A DNA stretch of 64,000 nucleotides from Liolophura sinensis (Eukaryota > Mollusca > Polyplacophora > Chitonida > Chitonidae): the NCBI RefSeq assembly GCF_032854445.1, contig NC_088303.1, positions 7,015,501 through 7,079,500 on the forward strand. Reading direction: 5' to 3'. This document shows, one piece after another, positions 57,049 to 64,000 of this stretch. The translations under genes and the position numbers were made by a program. The notes under the pieces were generated by a model. It was given only the letters and a program-made list of their open reading frames with translations. It did no database searches and was not told the DNA's origin. The stretch's first letter is position 1; each line of letters opens with the position of its first letter.

Positions 57049-57258
57049 AGCACTCATTAATCTAGCTGTAATTAAATCATTATTATTTAGAAACGATGCA
57101 ATATGCGTCAGTAAAAAGTGTACATTAAAGCTGTCAAATTTAGAAAATCTGACCGCTTTCCTCTGTCGTGCTGGCTCTCTAGTATCTGCACTGCATTCCT
57201 TCAATATCCTTCGAATAATCCTGACACTCAGCTTCCGATCTGTACTTGTACAGCCCTC
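57049..57258 (-). CDS. Candidate internal exon, unidentified
   Basis: Within a 128-codon minus-strand frame (56890-57276), the longest unexplained open frame in the window, the segment is bounded by an acceptor-like TTTAAACAG (AG at 57259-57260) and a donor-like GCT|GTGAGG (GT at 57047-57048). The peptide includes RKLSVRIIRRILKECSADTR, then SFNVHFLLTHIASFLNNNDL and ITARLMSA. Its varied composition and hydrophobic-helix pattern look protein-like, but no family is recognised. Chance is still possible at this length. Confidence 0.3.
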
Positions 57259-57711
57259 CTGTTTAAAGATATTCAACTTCTATCATTTGAAAGTCATTTT
57301 TCTTCGTAATTCATATGTTTTCCACTCGGCATTGTAGAGAAAAGTTCACGCGTCACTTACATATTAGGTATCAGGTGTCACTGTGGTTCAAAACATACTG
57401 ATATGATATGTCACTGACTAAATGCAGTTTTGGTATCGAGTAAGACTGGGGTTTTACAGACGGCTGAATATGGGCTATTACCTAAAAGAAACGCTATATG
57501 TATTGTCAAGACGTGTTAAATTTTGAAGCATGGCAGAAATGGCTTCTCAATAAACGTAGTTCTCCAGTAAAAGTCCAGCCGTTGAAAACTTTATAATAAT
57601 AAACTTTATTATACTCTTTAAGCAGTAAGTCAGATATCCTCCAGTATAATGTTAGAGTTGTCTCTTATACTCGTCAGTCAAATTCTACAGAATGACAAAA
57701 ACAAAACGACA

Positions 57712-57756
57712 CTGTCTTTGTACCTGGATCATTGGTGGCGAAATGCTTTCAACTAC

Positions 57757-57828
<72 letters not shown>

Positions 57829-57887
57829 TGTCGACAATAATCTATAGTTGAAAGCATTTCGCCACCAATGGTCCAGGTACAAAGACA
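57712..57887. repeat. Hairpin: 43-bp inverted arms around a TA tract
   Basis: Arms 57712-57755 and 57845-57887 are inverted copies with one mismatch (core 'tggtggcgaaatgctttcaa'). Between them is a TA tract (57764-57827) plus 'ctgtcgacaataatc'. No coding capacity. Confidence 0.88.
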
Positions 57888-57888
57888 T

Positions 57889-58659
57889 GTGCATGATGAC
57901 ATTCAATCCTTGGGAAAAGAGGAAGCATGTAGATGCACCTATTGTTGGAAGATAACTGATCTTCAGTGAATGATAGACTGCACAGAATTCCAAACGAGCG
58001 GCGTCGCCCTATTTTTGTTGTCGATGTCCAACGAACACTTGGAGCGTGTTAGCGCGTTTGGAAGAGATGTGATGTAAAACTCGTACGTAGTTTCCCAACG
58101 TTTTGTGAATGCAAAAATTAAATGCCAAATGAATATTACATATGCAGTCAGGTAACAAATAGGACTAGATTTACACAATAAATGGGAAATACTTTAGACG
58201 ACAGTTTGTTTAAGCGTGTGCAACGCAAGCTATTGTGGTTGGACAAAGACGTTATATGCTTTGTCAGACAAACAGCCTGATCAAAAGTCTCTCGCAAAAT
58301 ACAGACCTGCAAGTCTGCTATCCATCATAAGTGACATTTAATCACCGTCTGCCACTCGCACAAAGGCGAAGCCTGACCACTTAAACATCAGTCGGACACG
58401 AAGTATCCCTCATGGGCTCAGGTTCTCTTCCATAAACACCACTTACTCCGGTATAGTCCCCGTCGGTAAAGCATGCTTTAGATATACAGCATAAAAGATT
58501 CGGCAGTCAGCAGGTCGGAACGCACCAGATGGACATTCACTAACCGCATGTTAGAGAAGATAATTGTACATGATGCCGGGACACTAAGAGGCTGCTGGGT
58601 GAGGCCAATTAAATCTGAGTGGGGCTTCCATTTCCTCCGAGGACAAGTTATTTGAGAAG
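57889..58659. other. No recognisable feature
   Basis: Noncoding by inspection, without repeat signatures. It may include 5'UTR if the ORF at 58660 is real. Confidence 0.3.
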
Positions 58660-58875
58660 ATGGTAACTGGATTTATGGTCCTAGCAGTTTTCATGGTATG
58701 CAGCATAATAAACCCGTTACGAATGCACATGCACTCATACCTTTACAGCAATGGAACGTTACTCGGTAACGGTAAACGTCGAGAGAGTTCAACTGCGGCA
58801 GTGTTAAAACAAAAAAAAAAGGATATTACATCTCATTTCGCACGACGGATATGCAAATTTAACATAAAAATATAA
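58660..58875 (+). CDS. Candidate secreted peptide precursor start, unidentified
   Basis: The 71-codon frame begins in a good context (GAGAAGATGG). It starts MVTGFMVLAVFMVCSIINPL, a plausible signal peptide, then SYLYSNGTLLGNGKRRESS. The GKRR run looks like an amidation-plus-dibasic cleavage site of a neuropeptide precursor. The last third is lysine-rich and passes through an A-run (58810-58820), so the true coding part may end earlier; GTAACG and GTAAAC near 58765 could be donors. No known neuropeptide is recognised, and support is weak. Confidence 0.25.
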   Translation: MVTGFMVLAVFMVCSIINPLRMHMHSYLYSNGTLLGNGKRRESSTAAVLKQKKKDITSHFARRICKFNIKI

Positions 58876-60534
58876 GCAAGAAGAAGTGAATAAAAGTTAA
58901 TAATAGCAGACAATGCAATTTGTTTTGTGTTTTTTGTCAACAGCCACGTTAATACTATCTTCGTTACGGTGTTGTAGTGTGAACAGTAGTTGTGGGAAAC
59001 AGTTTCAGATGGCAACAAAATTAATTTCCGTGACCAGCAACTTTCACGTATTTCCGATATCTAGGCTGATATCTCCGAGCAGATAGATACAATATACCAT
59101 TTTCACAATTATTTATTTATTTACTTCATTTGTGTCTTACGCATTCCCCTTGAATATTTCAGTTATACCCTTCTCTAGAAGCTATGCGTGTACGATCATT
59201 TACATAACTGAAGTGTGCTCCGGTGTAGGAGTACGCTCCAGTGTAGGAGTCGAAGCCCCGGACATACATGTACTATATCAGATGGCATAACAAAGTTTAT
59301 CGAGACAGGCGCCCATGTGGGGACCAACGTCCGTGGCCACTCTCTTGTGGAGAGGGTTATAACTGCAACTCTCATGCGCTAGTAGCGGTACACAAGCATG
59401 CCCCTACATCTAAAAGGTGACGTGTGAAGGTTGTACAGCGTACCACCCGATTAATTACATGCTTAAATGTACAGATTTGTGCGCCTGTAAGCTGAGCATA
59501 TACGCTACATTGAGAGATGTGCCAGTACATGCATACATCTGCTGTTGTATACACGCACTGTGTGATATGTATAAGCTGTTAGCCGTGTGCCAACCGAAGT
59601 GCTGTGCATCTGTTGTTGTGTTGACAAAGGTACATCTGCTATCTTTTTCAAGGCTGGCCCATTTAACTGTTCATTATAGCCCCCATTGAACTGAATAAAT
59701 CCTGTTGAAGAGAATTGTTTCACTTGATATTCCAGTTGCCCATAAAAACAAATCTTAACAAAGGGGTTGCAATGACAAACCTGCTACAGAAGTATTTATT
59801 TTAGGTGTTACTGCTGCGTAGTGAGCCGGAATGTAGCGGGTTTAGATGTACGTTTTGATGGATTTCGTCTGCCCCGTGTTGCAGCCAGGCTCACTCAGTC
59901 ATTATCCGGTCTCTTTTTTGAACATCACAAAGATTGGTTCACTAAAGGTTACAAACTAGCCAGACATGTTGCGTGTTCACGAAGATTGGAAAGAGTGGAA
60001 TTAAACTATTCCCAAACAAAATGCATGTAACGTGAGTTCGTTTAAACATGTCTTTTGTCGGTGTTATTGTCATGGGATGAATAAAAATGGTGTGAAAACT
60101 AGAAATCGACTCCAGTCTTCTGCAAGCAAAAAGGCTTTGGCAAATCTACCAGAACATGCGTTAATTGCCAGACAGTGTGGTTCGCCGGGAGCCTGATTGT
60201 TAGTTTCGGAATAGACGGCATTTCTACCGAGCAGATGTCTTTTGCCCGTCTCATCGTACATGTAAGCCCCGACATTGTCATGGATTAGCATTTCACAACT
60301 CCACGTGGAGGTAACTTATTCACACGTATTTCGTGTCATTTACAGCTTAACTAATGTGACAACATTTACGCGGATACAAGTTTATGTATTCAGAGAGTTA
60401 CATGCAAATAGACAACTACATCTGTTTCTCCTGCCATTTTAAACCTAGCAATGCGGTATGTGGACCATGTAATTGTTACTTATTTCATTTGTTTATTGAT
60501 TTTATTGAGAACAGCTATATAGTGATATTTACCT
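58876..60534. other. Noncoding; worn SINE-A 3' end at 59107-59170
   Basis: 'tatttatttatttacttcat' then 'gtgtcttacgcattcccctt' then 'gaatatttcagttata' is a decayed reverse SINE-A end. A cysteine-rich open frame at 59417-59689 lacks an ATG near its start and is not convincing. Nothing else was recognised. Confidence 0.4.
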
Positions 60535-60592
60535 GTTGATTGATTGATTGTTGGTTGACGCCATACTCAAGGATATTCTGTTTACACACTGG
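60535..60592 (-). repeat. SINE-A 3' fragment
   Basis: 'gattgattgttggttgacgc' then 'catactcaaggatattctgt' is a reverse-oriented SINE-A 3' end with a GATT tail. Confidence 0.6.
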
Positions 60593-60697
60593 TAGTCATT
60601 CTTATTAGTGCTCAGGGTTAACCCGAAGTCTTGCAAGTTACTGACATGATTCCTTCATGAGACCTGCAGATGTTCCAATTATACTGGTGGAAGACAC

Positions 60698-60848
60698 GTG
60701 GTAATAGACGAACGATACACACTGCAAATGGCCACACTAGTCGGCGAGTGCTTGTTGACACCGAAGACAGCGCACACGGCCACACTGGTTGCCGATCACT
60801 TGTTGACACCGAAGTCTAACGAACGGCGAGTGTCAAAGAATGTACAAG
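60698..60848 (+). CDS. Candidate exon with an internal duplicated segment
   Basis: The open frame reads YTLQMATLVGECLLTPKTAH followed by TATLVADHLLTPKSNE: a 16-residue unit (ATLVxxxLLTPK) occurs twice in tandem, and the DNA also repeats (tgttgacaccgaag). It ends at a strong donor, CAAG|GTGAGA (60849-60850). The upstream limit is uncertain. No family is recognised. Confidence 0.25.
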
Positions 60849-61184
60849 GTGAGACCCACAATTTACGTCTTGACCTGTTATTTTTCGCGTATCTAATGAG
60901 CAAAAATTGTACCTAAAGAAAACTTATTGGGGTATTTGCGCTGTCATTTTAAACATTAATAACGCAAAATAACTCAATGTTAAGGCTATTTATTCACGTG
61001 CTTTTTTAAACTTGACTAATGTGGCAAAAGTCTACGTGGAGGCGACATACTCTCCTGATATTTTTGCCTGAATGTCACAAAACTGTACAAACGAAAAGAC
61101 TTATACACGCGTCCGCACACACTCCCTACAAAAACTGTACAGGTGAAGACAACGCAACAACGTGTTTAATCACCGGGTGGCTTA

Positions 61185-61445
61185 GCAGTTAGACCTTCCG
61201 CCTTGTATCCTACTATCGCTTGGTCTAAAAGGTTAGAGTAAGAAACAGGATTTGTTGGCCCAGTGTCATTACAATGTATCTAGATGGGCTGCCATGTCCG
61301 GTGCCTCGGTATGATACCATGATACCTCAATAGCAGAAGCACTGGTGAGATGGGCTTGCCCTGCCCAAACAAGAGGCAGTACGTATACACATACCCATTA
61401 GATCTGCGTCCTCATATGACTGAAGTACAACGTAAAAAGCCATGC
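61185..61445 (+). repeat. SINE-B copy
   Basis: 'gaaacaggatttgttggccc', 'agtgtcattacaatgtatct', 'gtgcctcggtatgatacca', 'gcagaagcactggtgagatg' and 'gcgtcctcatatgactgaag' follow the family order seen at 2203-2424. The head begins with a tRNA-like 'gggtggcttagcagttagac' near 61176. Confidence 0.75.
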
Positions 61446-61942
61446 GTACGTGCAAATGTACACACATGCATGAAGAGTAATTTATTCAGGTAGTTTTTCC
61501 AGTTGTTTATATAAAGATTACATTCCTTACTAGATTTCGAGATAACGCCGTGGGACTATTTCACCTGTACCACGTTGTGGACACTTGCTCAGTGGCATGA
61601 AGAGACACTTTTGTCGCTGGTACACGAGATACGCATCCAACTGCCCGGCTTTTGATAGGGTAATGTTTATGTTTCGGTGTTCCTGATGCCCGTGGGACCT
61701 TGGTTAGGATAGCCAGACTCGCGAAGCCGTTTAAAAGTAAATACATGTACGCTTAGTGAAGACAAATTGTCATCCAACAGTATGAAGAACCAGGATGTAG
61801 TACGCTATGTCACCCGTGGGAAAATCCATCGGTAAATCTCCACTCTAGCATTCTGTTATTGCCAACCAATAAAACGTATCGCTATCATGTTTACAACCAA
61901 ATCATGAGTATGTCATATGTTTACATATTTGGTCTTTTTTAG
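61446..61942. other. No recognisable feature
   Basis: Noncoding by inspection. It may be an intron upstream of the candidate exon at 61943. Confidence 0.3.
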
Positions 61943-62115
61943 ACTTTGATGTTGATGCTTGTGTGAGGACAGACGCTGTTAGAGGCAGAATTGGCCAGTT
62001 GGGAGTAACTGGAGTGACGCCACAACGCTTGAAATCAACAATTTCCGGCGCGCTTGGGGAGAAAATAACCAACATAGATATTCTTCTTTACCATTCAGAT
62101 AAATATGTATGGAAG
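61943..62115 (+). CDS. Best candidate host exon, unidentified protein
   Basis: Preceded by a pyrimidine run and acceptor (GGTCTTTTTTAG, AG at 61941-61942) and followed by donor AAG|GTATCC (62116). The 173-nt segment is open in the frame FDVDACVRTDAVRGRIGQLG, then VTGVTPQRLKSTISGALGEK, then ITNIDILLYHSDKYVWK. The composition is protein-like, codon phase works (one base carried over at the start, complete codon at the end), and no transposon matches it. Function unknown. A frame also continues past the donor to a TAG at 62176. Confidence 0.4.
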
Positions 62116-62811
62116 GTATCCAAAGTAGGCTTGATGTCGTCATATTGTCCTTATGGGATGGAGTTTCTTTACGGGTAGACCATCGTGGCCTAATCCAATA
62201 AATTGGCCATGCCCGGTAAGACGAATTATCCATTTATACGTCAGTGACAATACCGAATGAGTTCGGTTTGTGATCATCAAAACAGCCGGCCATGGCTTTA
62301 TTTTCGCTGAGTATACAAAATACAGATGGCATGATGCCTAGACAAACAGCTGCATCGATAGCATATAAGGAGAATACGGGAGTAACTGAGACGGAACTGA
62401 TAATGTTGAAAGGGATGTTCGGCGAGCGGTCAGGATTCTGGTACTAATTAATACAGCGGGAAGGCCGATCGGTTAATAACGCGGAATATGGATTAGATTT
62501 TAGCCTGCAAGAAATCGTACGGCTTTTTCTTTGAGGCTTTGATGAAAGTGATTTTGTCGGACCAAAGTGTATAAGAAGACCAGATGATAATTGAACGCGT
62601 CAGAAGAATTTATAGCGCTTTTTTTCTAGACTCTTCCCGTAACGTGATTTTTCGAAGCTGTCTTACAGCCAAGTAACCTGCGTGGGACGTGTCTACTGAA
62701 AGGCTTCTCATTGTCTATGCTGCAAAGGAAGTAAAATGAGATCCACAGTGAGAGTTATGTTTCACTTGTGAAGGCCGATTACATCGCGCTTATGAGGCAT
62801 ATTTGGGGGCC
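62116..62811. other. No recognisable feature
   Basis: Noncoding by inspection. Confidence 0.3.
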
Positions 62812-63079
62812 TCTGTGGCTTAGCAGGTTAGCGCGCTAGCGCAGCATAGTGACCCAGAAGCCTGTCACCAATGCGGTTGCTGTGAGTCCAGTTCATACTG
62901 GTTTCCTCTCCGGCCGTACGTGGCAAGGTCTGCCAGTAACCTGCGGATGGTCGTGGGTGTCCCCCGGCTCTGCCCGGTTTCCACCCACCATAATACTGGC
63001 CGCCGTCGTGTAAGTGAAATATTCTTGAGTATGGCGTAAAACACCAATCAAATAAATACATAAATAAATAAATAAATAT
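62812..63079 (+). repeat. SINE-A, full length
   Basis: Starts GGGGCCTCTGTGGCTTAGCA (A box), includes a B-box-like 'gtgagtccagttca', 'cggccgtacgtggcaaggtc', 'ggatggtcgtgggtgtcccc' and 'gccgccgtcgtgtaagtgaa', ending in an AAATAAATAAATAAAT tail. It closely matches the arm B SINE (40745-41009), so both look fairly young. Confidence 0.92.
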
Positions 63080-64000
63080 GGGATATATTTAATAGATTTT
63101 AAGTGTGAAAATGCAATTTTATCGGAAATCCTTGCACAACATACATGTGTGGCTATGATCTGTGCTGTGGCAGATGTGGAATGGATGCTTTGACAGTTGC
63201 CCTCTTACTACTATGCTTTTCTCACATGGGTTAAAAAGTCTGCGCGCCAAAGAAGTCATTTCAAATAGTACTACGAGAACCATGCATGTACATGCACGTT
63301 TGAATGGTAAAAATATATGTACGTACAAATTGGGTCTAAACATTTAAATATGTAGAAACTGATACAGCGTTCAGCGGTGTAATTTCTAAAAGTAAATACA
63401 ACTAAAGCGTCCGAGGACAATGGTTGAAGCAGAACCAAGGAGAATTTCTTTATTTACACAAAATGAATAATCCTTTAAGAGCTTCTTTTAATTGTTTGTG
63501 GGAACATCAATAAAACGACAAATAGTGCGGTGAATATAACGTGGTGGGGTTTTTGCCGAACAAAATTAAGCACGTCTTTTGTATATATTTACACGTAATT
63601 TTCGACCAATAAATGGTGTATGATATCAACATAGCGTTGTGTGGAAAGTAAAACACTGGATAACATTAAACAAGCATATTACTGATTTTATGACCGAGAT
63701 ATTAATCAGTGAATTCCTTCCAAATAATAGATAACTGTAAAATTGTATGTGAAAGGTTCTTACGCTATTCGCATCTAGCCAGATACGGTGTGTTATCCGT
63801 GACAGGCTCGATCTTTGAACTCCAGTACTGCACTGATGTCTCATAGTTCCTCTTGATGACTTCAGAATGTGTTAAATCAGTCATGCTTCGCCATTTGTAT
63901 TGGCAGTGCTGAAAAGAAGTATTGGCCTGCACTACTGTTTTGCTCTAGGGATGAAGTATTGAAATTTTCTGTCGTGGCTTTTCTCCTAAAGTGGGGTTGT
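63080..64000. other. No recognisable feature
   Basis: AT-rich and noncoding by inspection; open frames at 63119-63347 on both strands lack domains. Confidence 0.35.

Noticed and set aside
59417-59689. Cysteine-rich 90-codon open frame
   Set aside because: It begins at GTG without an ATG nearby, has no signal peptide, and its Cys arises from TGT/TGC-rich wording. No family pattern.
1-64000. tRNA, rRNA, CRISPR arrays or prokaryotic operons
   Set aside because: None seen. The only tRNA-like sequences are the heads of SINEs, which lack a full cloverleaf.

Overview
This is a 64 kb stretch of an AT-rich animal genome with the character of an intergenic or intronic region packed with mobile elements. 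It is eukaryotic: there are spliced-gene-like signals but no operons, ribosome binding sites or dense long ORFs. The makeup is two tRNA-derived or tRNA-like SINE families, an I/Nimb-like LINE whose ORF1 has CCHC knuckles and whose ORF2 runs endonuclease, RT, RNase H and a terminal zinc finger, Penelope-like elements, a Tc1-like DNA transposon and a gypsy-type solo LTR. That mix is typical of a marine lophotrochozoan, most likely a mollusc. The species call is inference.

Layout. 0-3.2 kb: SINE fragments, a Harbinger-nuclease-like relic and a solo LTR (2425-3177) sitting in the tail of a SINE. 4.0-12.7 kb: three same-family LINEs nested inside one another. N3 (+) is split by N2 (-), which is split by N1 (-, 5916-11297, nearly full length). 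The N1 insertion has an 11-bp target duplication. 12.7-18.3 kb: mostly noncoding, with a Tc1-like transposon at 15582-17100 that has perfect 25-bp inverted ends and a transposase broken by a single stop codon. 18.36-22.68 kb and 38.34-42.25 kb: two arms of a roughly 4-kb inverted duplication. Each arm holds the 5' part of a LINE with the same 3' breakpoint, plus its own private SINE insertion. Between the arms (22.7-38.2 kb) lie long, diverged, directly repeated noncoding units, a foldback element (26332-27299) and a decayed Penelope-like element (about 35.4-38.2 kb). 42.3-54.2 kb: a second long noncoding repeat occurs three times in direct orientation. One copy is split at 50121-52434 by an element that joins Penelope-like RT sequence to LINE ORF1 and 5'UTR sequence. 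54.2-64 kb: lower repeat density, with four weak candidate host exons (57049-57258 minus, 58660-58875, 60698-60848, 61943-62115).

No complete host gene, tRNA, rRNA or CRISPR array was found. Every recognisable transposon protein in the window is broken. Most short ORFs are chance or shadows of transposon frames. All similarity statements come from reading the sequence by eye. Percent identities were not computed and family names are assignments from motifs, not from searches.
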